Assembly: GCF_900129385.1 (NCBI RefSeq)
Contig: NZ_FQVO01000002.1
Coordinates: forward strand, 62,001-126,000
Reading direction: 5' to 3'
Source of the DNA: Chryseobacterium takakiae
GTDB lineage: Bacteria > Bacteroidota > Bacteroidia > Flavobacteriales > Weeksellaceae
Length of the DNA: 64,000 nt
Part shown: positions 1 to 8,881 of the stretch, in pieces
Numbering within the stretch: the first letter of the stretch is position 1
Layout of the letters: every line of letters begins with the position of its first letter
Program-made: the position numbers and the translations under genes
Notes under the pieces: model-generated
Database searches by the model: none
The model's input: only the letters and a program-made list of their open reading frames with translations
What the model was told of the DNA's origin: nothing

Positions 1-787
1 CAGCTTTTACAGCAGCCTCACCCATTTTCTCACGAAGCTCGTCAGTCATAAATGGCGAAGGGGTTTCTTCAGTAAGTTTCTGGTTTCTTCTCTGAACAGA
101 GCAGTCTCTCTCAGAAAGATGACAGGCCTTACCAAACTGGTCACCCGCAACCTGAATTTCAATATGTCTTGGCTCTTCGATCAGTTTTTCCATGTACATT
201 CCGCCGTTTCCGAAAGCCGCAACGGCTTCCTGAATTGCAGATTCCCAGTGGTCTTTCAGATCTTCAGCTTTCCATACTGCTCTCATTCCTTTTCCTCCAC
301 CACCGGCTGTTGCTTTGATCATTACCGGATAACCGATCTCTTCAGCTGTTTTGGCGGCAATTTCATAAGATTCGATCAAGCCATCAGAACCCGGTACACA
401 AGGTACACCAGCAGCTTTCATCGTTGCTTTGGCATTCGCTTTGTCTCCCATTTTCTCAATCTGCTCAGGAGTAGCACCGATAAATTTAATGCCGTTTTTC
501 TGGCAGATTCTGGAGAAGTTGGCGTTCTCTGATAAGAAACCGTAACCAGGGTGAATTGCGTCTGCATTGGTAATTTCAGCAGCAGCAATAATGTTAGGGA
601 TTTTAAGATATGAGTCTTTGCTCATTGCAGGACCGATACAAACCGCTTCATCAGCAAATCTTACGTGAAGACTATCTTTGTCGGCAGTTGAATAAACTGC
701 TACGGTTTTGATCCCCATTTCTTTACAAGTACGTAAAATACGCATTGCAATTTCGCCACGATTGGCTATTAATATTTTTTTGAACAT
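1..787 (-). CDS. accC: Acetyl-CoA carboxylase biotin carboxylase subunit (partial)
   Basis: Biotin carboxylase carries out the ATP- and bicarbonate-dependent carboxylation of biotin on BCCP, the first half-reaction of acetyl-CoA carboxylase in fatty acid synthesis. Only the N-terminal ~262 residues are present; the reading frame runs off the left edge. The protein begins [17 protein letters not shown], the usual start of the family, and continues with [10 protein letters not shown] and the glycine-rich ATP-grasp loop [12 protein letters not shown]. It lies 104 bp downstream of accB on the same strand, so the two are probably co-transcribed. The gap between them holds short A/T-rich direct repeats only. 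Identification is secure from the sequence pattern. Confidence 0.96.
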   Translation of the reverse strand, partial: MFKKILIANRGEIAMRILRTCKEMGIKTVAVYSTADKDSLHVRFADEAVCIGPAMSKDSYLKIPNIIAAAEITNADAIHPGYGFLSENANFSRICQKNGIKFIGATPEQIEKMGDKANAKATMKAAGVPCVPGSDGLIESYEIAAKTAEEIGYPVMIKATAGGGGKGMRAVWKAEDLKDHWESAIQEAVAAFGNGGMYMEKLIEEPRHIEIQVAGDQFGKACHLSERDCSVQRRNQKLTEETPSPFMTDELREKMGEAAVKA

Positions 788-891
788 CTTCTTTAATTTG
801 AAAATTAGATAATTTGAAAATTAGACATGAGTACGAAACTTAAAAGTTAGTTATCTAACTTCTATCTTCTAACTTCTAACTTCTAACTAAA

Positions 892-1377
892 TTATGATGG
901 ATCTACTAAGAATAAAGGTTGATCGTATTCTACAGGTGAAGAATCATCCACTAAAATCTTAACGATTTTTCCGCTTACTTCAGACTCAATCTGGTTGAAT
1001 AATTTCATTGCTTCGATTACGCAAACCGTTTTGCCAACAGAAACTTCATCGCCAACGTTTACAAATACATCTTTGTCCGGAGATGGTTTTCTGTAGAAAG
1101 TTCCAATCATTGGAGACTTAATAGTCACATATTTACTTTCATCAGATGATGCTTCAGCTTTTTCAGATGGTGCAACTGCAGGAGTGGCAACCGGTGCAGG
1201 AGCAGCAGCTACCTGTTGAGGAGCAGTGTGATACACTGCAGGTTGAGCATAAGCAACTTCGCTACCTGCCAATGGAGTTTTAATAGTGATTTCGAAATCT
1301 TTAGTTTTGTATTTTACTTCAGAAACTTCTGCTTTAGATACAAACTTGATAAGATTTTGTATGTCTTTAATGTCCAT
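892..1377 (-). CDS. accB: Acetyl-CoA carboxylase biotin carboxyl carrier protein (BCCP)
   Basis: BCCP carries the biotin that is carboxylated by AccC and then donates the carboxyl group to acetyl-CoA. The 161-residue protein starts MDIKDIQNLIKFV, has an Ala/Pro-rich linker around residues 60-80, and ends in a biotinyl domain whose EAMKL motif places the biotinylated lysine at about K125. An upstream alternative start would add 22 hydrophobic residues. I reject it because a consensus -7 element (1401-1408) lies inside that extension and the family starts at MDIK. It follows rpmF, from which it is separated by a terminator, and precedes accC. Confidence 0.95.
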   Translation of the reverse strand: MDIKDIQNLIKFVSKAEVSEVKYKTKDFEITIKTPLAGSEVAYAQPAVYHTAPQQVAAAPAPVATPAVAPSEKAEASSDESKYVTIKSPMIGTFYRKPSPDKDVFVNVGDEVSVGKTVCVIEAMKLFNQIESEVSGKIVKILVDDSSPVEYDQPLFLVDPS

Positions 1378-1400
1378 AAAATTGATATTTGATTTTGGGC

Positions 1401-1429
1401 CAAAGATACCAAAAAATAGTAAAAAACAA
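1401..1429 (-). promoter_or_regulatory. Bacteroidota-type promoter of accBC
   Basis: On the minus strand a perfect -7 element TATCTTTG (1401-1408) is preceded by TTG (1427-1429) with 18 nt between them, matching the flavobacterial TTG/TAnnTTTG promoter. It lies between the rpmF terminator and the accB start at 1377, giving accBC a promoter of its own. Confidence 0.7.
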
Positions 1430-1470
1430 CAAAAAACCGCCAAATTTTATAAAAATCGGGCGGTTTTTGT
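1430..1470 (-). terminator. Rho-independent terminator after rpmF
   Basis: A perfect 10-bp stem pairs 1432-1441 with 1459-1468 (AAAAACCGCC/GGCGGTTTTT, loop 17 nt). Read leftward it is followed by a T-rich run. It sits 35 bp past the rpmF stop codon and just upstream of the accB promoter, so it separates the ribosomal-protein transcript from accBC. Confidence 0.7.
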
Positions 1471-1503
1471 ATTAAATTGAGTGTTTTCTGTGAAAAAAAA
1501 CTC

Positions 1504-1707
1504 TTAGTTTTCTTCAGTAGTAGCTACTTCTTTTTCCAATACTACTTTACCTCTGTAGTATAATTTTCCTTCATGCCAGTGAGCTCTGTGATATAGGTGA
1601 AGCTCTCCTGTTGTTGCATCTTTAGCTAATTGAGGAACTACAGCTTTATAGTGAGTTCTTCTCTTATCTCTTCTTGTAGACGATTGTCTTCTCTTTGGAT
1701 GTGCCAT
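1504..1707 (-). CDS. rpmF: 50S ribosomal protein L32
   Basis: L32 is a small basic protein of the large ribosomal subunit. The 67-residue protein begins [20 protein letters not shown], the conserved N-terminus of the family, and has the usual length. The zinc-binding cysteines of some L32 proteins are absent. It follows yceD (DUF177) by 59 bp, the widespread yceD-rpmF pairing. A terminator follows it at 1430-1470. Confidence 0.97.
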   Translation of the reverse strand: MAHPKRRQSSTRRDKRRTHYKAVVPQLAKDATTGELHLYHRAHWHEGKLYYRGKVVLEKEVATTEEN

Positions 1708-1735
1708 TTTCTAATAACTTTTTTAATTGATGAGC

Positions 1736-1756
1736 GATGAGATTCATCATCTCATC
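1736..1756. repeat. Small hairpin between yceD and rpmF
   Basis: A perfect inverted repeat GATGAGAT-TCATC-ATCTCATC lies in the 59-bp gap between yceD and rpmF. It has no T-run, so it is more likely an RNA processing or leader structure of the L32 transcript than a terminator; its function is not shown by the sequence. Confidence 0.35.
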
Positions 1757-1766
1757 ATTAAACTAT

Positions 1767-2288
1767 TTAATTTTTATTCTTCAAATTTTTTAATGCGTCC
1801 CATCTTGGGTCGCTTTCATGTTCTTCTTCGTCATTTTCTTTCGGACTGAACTTTTCAAGGATGGCCAGATCTTCATCGCTTACATTCGGTGAAACCTTTT
1901 TCATCGGGATGGAAAGTGCAACGTTTTCATATATTAATTGTGCAATATTGAAAGCGTGATCGCTGGAAGGAATTGTAATAACATCTTCCTCGCTGTCATC
2001 ATATTCTTCCCCGAATTTTACCAATACCTTGATCTCATTTTCAATAGCATGGTCAAAATTCTCATTCGTAATGTCACAAACAAGCGCTACCGTACCCTTT
2101 ACTTTGATCTCAAATTCCAGAAAGGTAGAATGTTTGTCAAGTAAAACATCTACTGAAATTCTGGGATTTGTAAATTCCTGTTCAGTATCAAATAATTGAA
2201 AGAACTCCTTATCTATCTCAAACCTGAACTCGTGCCTGCCGGTTTTTAATCCGGAAAAGCTTACGTCATAGTTTCTTAACTTGTCCAT
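1767..2288 (-). CDS. DUF177 (YceD-like) protein upstream of rpmF
   Basis: This 173-residue protein belongs to the DUF177/YceD family, which is almost always encoded just before rpmF and has been linked to 23S rRNA or large-subunit accumulation. It starts MDKLRNYDVSFSGLKTGRHEF and ends with the family signature ESDPRWDALKNL. The acidic region GEEYDDSEEDVI is also typical. I chose the ATG at 2288; an upstream alternative adds only five residues. The Cys pairs of E. coli YceD are not visible. It is 84 bp downstream of pdxA. Confidence 0.85.
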   Translation of the reverse strand: MDKLRNYDVSFSGLKTGRHEFRFEIDKEFFQLFDTEQEFTNPRISVDVLLDKHSTFLEFEIKVKGTVALVCDITNENFDHAIENEIKVLVKFGEEYDDSEEDVITIPSSDHAFNIAQLIYENVALSIPMKKVSPNVSDEDLAILEKFSPKENDEEEHESDPRWDALKNLKNKN

Positions 2289-2372
2289 AAAATGAGTGTG
2301 CAAAAATATGCAATTTTTTTATAATAACAAATAAATTCTAAAACAAATTAACTTAAAATCCATATTGAAGAT

Positions 2373-3464
2373 TTACGCTTCGGCTTCATCTGGTAAATCT
2401 TCGTCTATTCCGTTATCTACAACCATTTTTCTCGGCTGCAGTCGGTTGCTCATCAGATCATTATATTCGCTTCTGTTCCTGAAAATTGTGATTGCCGTGA
2501 AGATGGCTTCGGTAAAACTACGTTCATCAGCAATGTTTTTTCCTGCAATATCGTAGGCTGTTCCATGATCCGGGGAGGTTCTTATGAAAGGAAGTCCTGC
2601 TGTATAATTTACGCCTTCTTCATAAGCCAGCGTTTTAAATGGAGCTAAACCCTGATCGTGATACATCGCTAAAACCGCATCAAAACTTTTATATTTTTCC
2701 GGTTGAAAAAAGCTGTCGGCAGGAAAAGGTCCGAAAGCCAGAATTCCATTATCTGAAAGTTCTTTGATAGCCGGAGCAATAATTTCAATTTCTTCTTTTC
2801 CAATCACACCGCCGTCACCTGCATGTGGATTTAAACCTAAAACAGCAATTTTCGGTTTTGAAATATTAAAATCTTCAATTAATGTCTGGTTTAAAACACG
2901 GATCTGTTTTTTAATTTTTTCCTTGGAAATATTTTCAGCCACCTGTGCAATTGGAATGTGATGCGTTAATACAGCTACTTTCAAATCTTCCGTTACCAGA
3001 AACATTAATCCTTTTTTGTTGAATTTCTCTTCAAAATATCCTGTATGTCCGGCATGTTTAAAGCCCATTTTTACCATTTCATCCTTGTTGATCGGTGCAG
3101 TTACCAGAACGTCAATCTCTCCTTTTAGTAAGGCTTCTGTTGCTGCCTCAAGAGAATCAATAGCCATTTTAGTAGATTCTTCTGTTGGTGTTCCGAGCTC
3201 TACCAAAGAGTTTTCTTTTACGAGATTCACCATATTCAGTTTTCCTGCCTGAGCCTGAGATGCTTCGGTGATGTAGTTGAAATTCAGATTCAGTTTGAAA
3301 ATGTTTTTCTGAAAAGTGAATAATTTTCCCGAACCAAAAATCACAGGGGTGAAAAAATCCGTAATGGTTTTGTCTGCAAGGGATTTCATGATGATTTCCG
3401 GACCGATGCCATTGAAATCTCCTATTGAAATTCCTACTCGTACTTTATGGTTTTTTGGGCTCAT
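2373..3464 (-). CDS. pdxA: 4-hydroxythreonine-4-phosphate dehydrogenase
   Basis: PdxA oxidises 4-phosphohydroxy-L-threonine in the DXP-dependent pathway to pyridoxal 5'-phosphate. The 363-residue protein shows the N-terminal RVGISIGDFNGIGPEI motif, the HAGHTGY segment, GLNPHAGDGG and AMYHDQGLAPFK, which carry substrate- and metal-binding residues of the family. Length is normal, with a slightly long acidic C-terminal tail. It is the first gene of the leftward pdxA-yceD-rpmF group and diverges from ribE. A minus-strand -7 element lies 30 bp upstream. Confidence 0.96.
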   Translation of the reverse strand: MSPKNHKVRVGISIGDFNGIGPEIIMKSLADKTITDFFTPVIFGSGKLFTFQKNIFKLNLNFNYITEASQAQAGKLNMVNLVKENSLVELGTPTEESTKMAIDSLEAATEALLKGEIDVLVTAPINKDEMVKMGFKHAGHTGYFEEKFNKKGLMFLVTEDLKVAVLTHHIPIAQVAENISKEKIKKQIRVLNQTLIEDFNISKPKIAVLGLNPHAGDGGVIGKEEIEIIAPAIKELSDNGILAFGPFPADSFFQPEKYKSFDAVLAMYHDQGLAPFKTLAYEEGVNYTAGLPFIRTSPDHGTAYDIAGKNIADERSFTEAIFTAITIFRNRSEYNDLMSNRLQPRKMVVDNGIDEDLPDEAEA

Positions 3465-3470
3465 TTTGAT

Positions 3471-3501
3471 TATCTTTGAAGATTAATAAACTACAAATTT
3501 A
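3471..3501. promoter_or_regulatory. Promoter elements between pdxA and ribE
   Basis: TATCTTTG on the plus strand (3471-3478) is a candidate -7 for ribE, and TAAATTTG on the minus strand (3494-3501) is a candidate -7 for pdxA. The two face each other inside the 49-bp gap, so the two transcripts would have overlapping starts. No well-spaced -33 element was found for either. Confidence 0.5.
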
Positions 3502-3513
3502 GCAAAAAATAAT

Positions 3514-4128
3514 ATGTTTACAGGAATAATTGAAGCGGTAGGGGTAATTGAGAAGATAGAAGAAAACGGAAGTAATATTGATTTTACATTAACCTGTCCT
3601 TTTACGAGTGAACTGAAAATCGATCAGAGCTTAGCGCATAACGGCTGTTGTCTTACGGTTGTAAACATCAACGGCGGCCAATATGTGGTAACTGCAATCA
3701 ACGAAACTTTAGAGAAAACCAACCTTGGAAAATGGGAAGTGGGTACCGTGGTCAACCTGGAGCGCTGCATGAAAATGGATGGACGGCTTGATGGACACAT
3801 TGTACAGGGACATGTTGATAAAACCGGAGAAGTAGTAAATGTTGAAAACAAAGACGGAAGTTACTTTATTACTATTTCGTATGATAGTAGCGGCGGTTTT
3901 GTTACTGTTCCTCAGGGGTCCATTACGGTAAACGGAATCAGTCTTACGGTTGCAAAAAGTGAAGACCATCAATTTTCCGTGGCTATTATTCCTTATACCT
4001 GGGAATTTACCAATATGCAGTATTTAAAAAAAGGTGACAAAGTTAATTTAGAATTTGACATAATTGGTAAGTATATTGCTAGGTTAATTAATAAACAGAA
4101 TGTCAATGAGTATGTACAAAGGATATAG
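3514..4128 (+). CDS. ribE: Riboflavin synthase, alpha subunit
   Basis: The enzyme dismutates two 6,7-dimethyl-8-ribityllumazine molecules into riboflavin and a pyrimidine product. The protein (204 residues) starts with the hallmark MFTGIIEAVG and contains two lumazine-binding repeats, with SLAHNGCCLTV in the first and GSITVNGISLTV in the second, plus DGHIVQGHVD. Length matches the family. The last 29 bp overlap the start of the downstream sensor kinase gene, so the two are probably translated from one message. Confidence 0.96.
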   Translation: MFTGIIEAVGVIEKIEENGSNIDFTLTCPFTSELKIDQSLAHNGCCLTVVNINGGQYVVTAINETLEKTNLGKWEVGTVVNLERCMKMDGRLDGHIVQGHVDKTGEVVNVENKDGSYFITISYDSSGGFVTVPQGSITVNGISLTVAKSEDHQFSVAIIPYTWEFTNMQYLKKGDKVNLEFDIIGKYIARLINKQNVNEYVQRI

Positions 4129-5554
4129 CCTAAGAAACCGTGTCTTTTTCGGATTCTTATTGGTATGTCTTTTAAGTGTAGTCGCTTCTTCGCTGGTTCC
4201 TTATTTCGTTTTAAGGGAAAACTCAATTACAAAAAGCAGAATTGATATGCAGGAAAAGACGGGAGCGGTGATCCGGTATCTGGATTATGCGGTAAGCATG
4301 AAACACACCGAAACACAAGATCTTCCAAGTCTTCTTGAAAACAAAATCTTCGAGATTGCAGATATTAATCAGCACGACATTATTTTATACGACTTAAAAG
4401 GAAATTATTTACTTTCAAATAAAGAAGAAAGTCTGGTAGAACAGAAAAAGATTCCGATCAATATAGTTAACAGGATTCTTTCAACCAAAACCAGGGTAGA
4501 TATCAAAGGATATGATGCCTCTAAAGATGCTGTGCTTACCTCATCTTATCTCCTGTTGAAAAATAATGATCTTGAACCGATTGCAATTGTGTATATTCCT
4601 CTGTATCACAATGAATCAGCTTATCTTGATGTTCTTAATACCTATGTAAAATACATTATTCTTGTTGATGTCTTTTTGATCCTTTTTAGTGTATGGTTCA
4701 GCTGGGTTATGTCTAACAGCCTGGCAAAAAATATTACCAAATTTTCGGATATGATTACAAGAATCACTCTGTTTGAAAATGAAATGCGGCCGATTCGATA
4801 TTATAAAAACGATGAATTAAATGCTTTGGCGAGGGCTTATAACAGGATGATTCTTCAAATTCAGGATCAGAAAGAAAGACTTCGTTTTAAAGCGTCTGAA
4901 GAAGCCTGGAGGGAAATGGCAAAACAGGTAGCTCATGAAGTGAAAAATCCACTTACGCCGATGAAATTGACTATTCAGAATTTTGAACGAAAGTTTGATC
5001 CCGAAGACCCGAATATCAGGGAAAAGGTAAAACAGATGAGCAAAACCATGGTTGATCAGATTGATCTTATTGCCACTGTAGCGTCAGCCTTTTCAGAATT
5101 TGCCAAGCTGCCAGAGAAAAATAATGAAATCATTAATCTTAATAATGAAGTAGAAGATATTCTTCGCGTTTTCAATGACGACAGTATTTTCATGCATTCC
5201 AATAAAAGCAATATCATGATTAATATGGACAGGATTTACTTGTCCAGGATTATTACCAATCTTGTTACCAATGCAAAGCAGGCGGAAAGTGACGAGCGAA
5301 AACTTATTATCAATGTTGATGTAGAGCAGCATCAGAGAAGAGTAATGATTTCTGTTCAGGATAACGGAATCGGAATTCCCGAAAATATTTACGAAAGAAT
5401 TTTTGAGCCTAATTTCACCTCCAAAAACAGCGGAATGGGTCTTGGTTTGGCTATGGTAAGGAAAATGGTCGAAGATTATAAAGGCGAAATCGCCGTAAAA
5501 TCCGAAGTCGGAAAAGGATCTACATTCACCATTACTTTACCTACGAATTTATAG
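4100..5554 (+). CDS. HAMP-domain sensor histidine kinase (NtrY-like)
   Basis: A 484-residue membrane sensor kinase. A transmembrane segment at about residues 13-35 and another at about 185-210 enclose a ~150-residue extracytoplasmic sensor region. A HAMP linker follows, then a dimerisation/phosphoacceptor domain with QVAHEVKNPLTPMKL (His279) and an ATPase domain with N-box NLVTNAKQA, DNGIGIPE and GMGLGLAMV. The NPLTPMKL form of the H-box is typical of NtrY-type kinases. No response regulator is adjacent. It overlaps ribE by 29 bp and ends one base into the trmN6 start. The signal it senses cannot be inferred. Confidence 0.9.
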   Translation: MSMSMYKGYSLRNRVFFGFLLVCLLSVVASSLVPYFVLRENSITKSRIDMQEKTGAVIRYLDYAVSMKHTETQDLPSLLENKIFEIADINQHDIILYDLKGNYLLSNKEESLVEQKKIPINIVNRILSTKTRVDIKGYDASKDAVLTSSYLLLKNNDLEPIAIVYIPLYHNESAYLDVLNTYVKYIILVDVFLILFSVWFSWVMSNSLAKNITKFSDMITRITLFENEMRPIRYYKNDELNALARAYNRMILQIQDQKERLRFKASEEAWREMAKQVAHEVKNPLTPMKLTIQNFERKFDPEDPNIREKVKQMSKTMVDQIDLIATVASAFSEFAKLPEKNNEIINLNNEVEDILRVFNDDSIFMHSNKSNIMINMDRIYLSRIITNLVTNAKQAESDERKLIINVDVEQHQRRVMISVQDNGIGIPENIYERIFEPNFTSKNSGMGLGLAMVRKMVEDYKGEIAVKSEVGKGSTFTITLPTNL

Positions 5555-6249
5555 TGAAGCCTTTTACGTTTAAACAATTTATAATCCAACAGTCGAAAGA
5601 AGTCTTCCGGGTGGGAACAGACGGTGTTCTGCTGGGTGCTTTGGCGGATATTGGAAACGCTTTCAATGTTCTTGAAATAGGGACAGGAACGGGATTAATT
5701 TCCTTAATGCTGGCCCAGAGAAATTCAGAAGCGGAATTTTTAGGAATTGATATCAATAAAGATGCAGCTGAACTCACGAAAAGCAATTTTGAAAACTCTC
5801 CTTTCTTTTCCAGGTTAAAGAATATTCATCAGGATTTTAAACATTTTGAAACGGAACAGATGTTCGATCTCATTGTCTCGAATCCCCCGTATTTTGAAGC
5901 CTCCAATTCTGAAAAGGATAAAATTGCAAGGCAAACGGTGGAACTGAATTTTCGCCAGCTTGTTGCAAAATCTTCGCAAATGCTTTCAAAGAAAGGAGTG
6001 CTGTCGGTAATAATTCCGACTGAAGCAGGAAGTGATTTCTTGGCGATAGCTGAAGAAAACCAGATGTTTCTGATCCGAAAGATTAATATAAAAGGAATCG
6101 AAAATTCAAAGGTAAAAAGGCTGATTCTTGAGTTTTCCTTATCTGAAACTGATGTGCTGGAATCTGAATTTATTATAGAAAAAAGTCCGAGACAATACTC
6201 GGACCAATATCTTGAACTCACCAAAGAGTTTCACGTTTTTAGAAAATGA
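5554..6249 (+). CDS. trmN6: tRNA1(Val) (adenine(37)-N6)-methyltransferase
   Basis: A class I SAM-dependent N6-adenine methyltransferase of the YfiC/TrmN6 type, which modifies A37 of tRNA1(Val). The 231-residue protein shows the SAM-binding loop EIGTGTGLISLMLAQR and the catalytic NPPY motif at residues 110-113. The N-terminal pattern FKQFxIxQ...FRVGTDGVLLGA is typical of the family. The start is a GTG that overlaps the TAG stop of the sensor kinase by one base, indicating translational coupling. The 132-bp region after it contains an imperfect palindrome but no obvious terminator. Confidence 0.88.
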   Translation: MKPFTFKQFIIQQSKEVFRVGTDGVLLGALADIGNAFNVLEIGTGTGLISLMLAQRNSEAEFLGIDINKDAAELTKSNFENSPFFSRLKNIHQDFKHFETEQMFDLIVSNPPYFEASNSEKDKIARQTVELNFRQLVAKSSQMLSKKGVLSVIIPTEAGSDFLAIAEENQMFLIRKINIKGIENSKVKRLILEFSLSETDVLESEFIIEKSPRQYSDQYLELTKEFHVFRK

Positions 6250-6381
6250 AACCTATTTTTAACTATTAAGCTAATTATTAAGGAGTTAAGGGTTTTAAGT
6301 GTTATTCCGCTTTTTAAAATCTATTTGATTTTTCTTAAAGCCACCACTTAACTTCTTAAATTGTTCTTAATGGTTTGAATT

Positions 6382-7092
6382 TTATTCAAACAATTCCGCT
6401 GTATCGAGAACGGAAACTTTTCCATCCTCACATCTTATCGCTTCTCCGGGGAAATTTTGGATCATGTGGTAATCATGAGTAGCCATTACTACTGCGGCTC
6501 CGTTTTCAAGGGCGACCTGCTTTAACAGAGTCATAATTTCATTAGACGTCTCCGGATCAAGGTTTCCTGTAGGCTCATCTGCTAAGATTAAGTCAGGATG
6601 GTTAAGAAGAGCTCTCGCGATAGCAACACGCTGCTGCTCTCCACCGGAAAGCTCATGAGGCATTTTATGCTTCTTACTCTTCATATTTACACTTCCCAAT
6701 ACTTCATTGATGCGGTCTTCCATCTTTATTTTGTCGCTCCATCCTGTTGCTTCCAATACGAATCTCAGGTTCTTTTCTACTGTCCTGTCAGAAAGTAACT
6801 GGAAATCCTGAAAAACAATTCCCAACTTTCTTCTCAGGTTAGGAACATCGGAAGCTCTCAGCTTAGCAAGATCAAAACCGACAACAGCTCCGTGTCCTGA
6901 AGCTAAAGGAATATGCCCGTACAATGTTTTCAAAAGTGAACTTTTTCCGGAGCCTGTCTTTCCGATAAGATAGCAGAATCGTCCTTTCTTAATGTTCAGA
7001 TTCACATCAGAAAGCACGGTGAAATTTTTCTGTGCAATCTTGGCGTGCTGCAGGCTGATAATGTTGTCTCCGGCAATGTGTGTATGTGGCAT
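6382..7092 (-). CDS. ftsE: Cell division ATP-binding protein FtsE
   Basis: An ABC ATPase of 236 residues with Walker A GKTGSGKS (residues 44-51), Q-loop region VFQDFQLL, signature LSGGEQQR, Walker [13 protein letters not shown] and the switch histidine in MATHDYHM. The combination [17 protein letters not shown] with DRTVEKNL fits FtsE, which with FtsX links septal peptidoglycan hydrolysis to division. No ftsX is adjacent, which is common in flavobacteria. A LolD-like role cannot be fully excluded from sequence alone. Confidence 0.8.
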   Translation of the reverse strand: MPHTHIAGDNIISLQHAKIAQKNFTVLSDVNLNIKKGRFCYLIGKTGSGKSSLLKTLYGHIPLASGHGAVVGFDLAKLRASDVPNLRRKLGIVFQDFQLLSDRTVEKNLRFVLEATGWSDKIKMEDRINEVLGSVNMKSKKHKMPHELSGGEQQRVAIARALLNHPDLILADEPTGNLDPETSNEIMTLLKQVALENGAAVVMATHDYHMIQNFPGEAIRCEDGKVSVLDTAELFE

Positions 7093-7185
7093 AATTCAGT
7101 TTTAAGTACTTTTTCTAAAATTTTTTGAGATTTTAAAAATAGGAAAAAGAAGGATTAGAAACCTAAATTTTAGGAAATTTTAACA

Positions 7186-7219
7186 ACAAAAAATGCCTGA
7201 AAAACTTCTTTTCAAGCAT
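7186..7219 (-). terminator. Rho-independent terminator after rpmH
   Basis: Read leftward, ATGCTTGAAAA-GAAGT-TTTTCAGGCAT forms an 11-bp stem with one G-T pair followed by six T residues. It lies 25 bp past the rpmH stop. Confidence 0.7.
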
Positions 7220-7243
7220 GATTTGTATATGATAATAAAAAGA

Positions 7244-7402
7244 TTATCTCTTAGCGCGTGATGCACTTACAGTTAAACTCTTTCTGCCTTTAGCTCTTCT
7301 CGCAGCCAAAACTCTTCTTCCATTTGGCGTAGACATTCTTTCTCTGAAACCGTGTTTGTTTCTTCTTTTTCTTTCTGATGGCTGGAATGTTCTTTTACTC
7401 AT
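7244..7402 (-). CDS. rpmH: 50S ribosomal protein L34
   Basis: L34 is a very short, arginine-rich large-subunit protein. I translated this 52-residue protein directly: it begins [19 protein letters not shown], followed by [20 protein letters not shown], which is diagnostic for the family. It has a strong promoter immediately upstream (7446-7476) and its own terminator (7186-7219), so it is probably monocistronic here. The common neighbours dnaA or rnpA are not present. Confidence 0.96.
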   Translation of the reverse strand: MSKRTFQPSERKRRNKHGFRERMSTPNGRRVLAARRAKGRKSLTVSASRAKR

Positions 7403-7445
7403 TACTATATGTTTAAATCGTAATTATCTATTAATTTTCAGGTTG

Positions 7446-7476
7446 CAAAGATATGTAATTTTTTAAAAGTTACAAA
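7446..7476 (-). promoter_or_regulatory. Consensus promoter of rpmH
   Basis: On the minus strand TTTG (7473-7476), a 19-nt spacer and TATCTTTG (7446-7453) match the Bacteroidota housekeeping promoter exactly. It is 44 bp upstream of the L34 start codon. Confidence 0.8.
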
Positions 7477-7639
7477 TTTTACCTGTCTTTTTTTTAAATT
7501 TTTGCATTCATTTTTTATTGAATTATTTTGAAGCCTTACCAGATGGGAATTCGTAGGAGAAAAAAAATAATCCTTAATGATTTATTTAAAAGCTCTATCT
7601 TTGGAAACTTAAATTTACAGAAAAAAATAAAAACATCTC

Positions 7640-8647
7640 ATGTTTACACCCGCGGAACTTTTAGAAATCAATACGTTACTTACTCCGGAAAATAAAATCG
7701 TAATTCTTACCCATTATAATCCTGATGGAGATGCTATTGGTTCCAGCCTGGGTTTGAAGCATTATCTTAAAGCCAGAGGAATTTTCGCGGAAGTAATTGT
7801 TCCAAACGATTTTCCTAAGTTCCTGAAGTGGATGCCGGAAGCCAAAAAAGTTCTGATCGGGGAATACAAAAGAAAAGCAGCTTCTGATTTGATCAGTGAG
7901 GCGGATGTTATTTTTTGTCTTGATTTCAATGCGCCTTCCAGGATTGGTATTTTAGGAGACTGGCTTGCCAATGCAAAAGCAAAGAAGATTCTTATCGACC
8001 ATCATCAGCAACCGGAGCATTTTGATTTTGTGTATTCGGATACGGTAATTCCTGCAACATGCCAGATGGTGTATCATTTTATAGAAGCTTTAGACGATGA
8101 AAATCTTGTTGATAAAGATATAGCAGAATGTCTTTATACAGGAATCATGACCGATACAGGAGGATTCCGTTTCCGTTCTACCAGTGCAACGACCCACCGC
8201 ATTATCGCGAATCTTATCGAGCATGGAGCAGATCCTGCTTTGATTACCTCAAATACCTGGGATACCAATACGGTTTCACGCCTTCATTTATTGGCTTTAA
8301 TTTTAGGAAGAATTGAAGTGGTAAAAGACGGAAAAGTAGCCGTTCTTTATCTAACCAGAGAAGAACTGAAGGAATATGGTTTCCAGAAAGGAGATACGGA
8401 AGGTTTTGTGAATTACGGACTGAGTATTATGGGGGTAAAAATGGCGGCTTTCTTTATGGAAGATCTCTATGAAAATTTCATCAAAATTTCTTTCAGAAGT
8501 AAGGATGATATGGATGTTAACCAATTTTCAAGAAAATATTTCAACGGCGGAGGGCATATCAATGCTGCCGGAGGAAAATCTTACGAATCTCTTCATGATA
8601 CCATTGAAACATTCAAAGGTAAAATTGAGGCTGAGGAAAGTTTGTGA
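7640..8647 (+). CDS. DHH/DHHA1 phosphoesterase, NrnA-like
   Basis: A 335-residue DHH-family phosphoesterase resembling NrnA, which degrades nanoRNA and dephosphorylates 3'-phosphoadenosine 5'-phosphate. Metal-binding motifs are visible in order: HYNPDGDAIGSS (residues 25-36), the DFN motif, IDHHQQP and TDTGGFRFRST. The C-terminal DHHA1 domain ends in GGGHINAAGG. A TATCTTTG -7 element at 7596-7603 lies 36 bp upstream of the start. Specificity between nanoRNase and c-di-AMP/pApA activity cannot be decided here. Confidence 0.88.
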   Translation: MFTPAELLEINTLLTPENKIVILTHYNPDGDAIGSSLGLKHYLKARGIFAEVIVPNDFPKFLKWMPEAKKVLIGEYKRKAASDLISEADVIFCLDFNAPSRIGILGDWLANAKAKKILIDHHQQPEHFDFVYSDTVIPATCQMVYHFIEALDDENLVDKDIAECLYTGIMTDTGGFRFRSTSATTHRIIANLIEHGADPALITSNTWDTNTVSRLHLLALILGRIEVVKDGKVAVLYLTREELKEYGFQKGDTEGFVNYGLSIMGVKMAAFFMEDLYENFIKISFRSKDDMDVNQFSRKYFNGGGHINAAGGKSYESLHDTIETFKGKIEAEESL

Positions 8648-8800
8648 TTTTGAGTGGGTTTTAAGTTCATAATCAGGAGGTTGGGTGTCTATCATTCAGA
8701 ACAAAACGAAGTGGCGTGAAGAATTTGAATGTGAGCTTATTGATTTTATCATCAAATTCCTGAGAAATAATCGACAAAGAATTTAAATTTTCTTTTGAAG

Positions 8801-8833
8801 AGATTGCTTCGTCGCTCCGCCCCTCGCAATGAC
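8801..8833. repeat. Short palindromic GC-rich repeat
   Basis: The 33-bp segment begins AGATTGCTTCGTCGC and ends CCCTCGCAATGAC, with ATTGC/GCAAT ends. It is clearly GC-richer than its surroundings. Elements of this form are familiar as dispersed repeats in flavobacterial genomes; only one copy is visible here. The rest of the 234-bp gap (8648-8881) shows nothing else. Confidence 0.4.
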
Positions 8834-8881
8834 ATACTCTAAACTCTCAACGCTATAACTCTAAGACTCTAAACCTCAATT

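Noticed and set aside
119..532. Rightward 137-codon frame
   Set aside because: It is antisense to accC, whose translation is unmistakable.
1378..1443. N-terminal extension of AccB
   Set aside because: It adds 22 hydrophobic residues not found in BCCP and contains the accB promoter.
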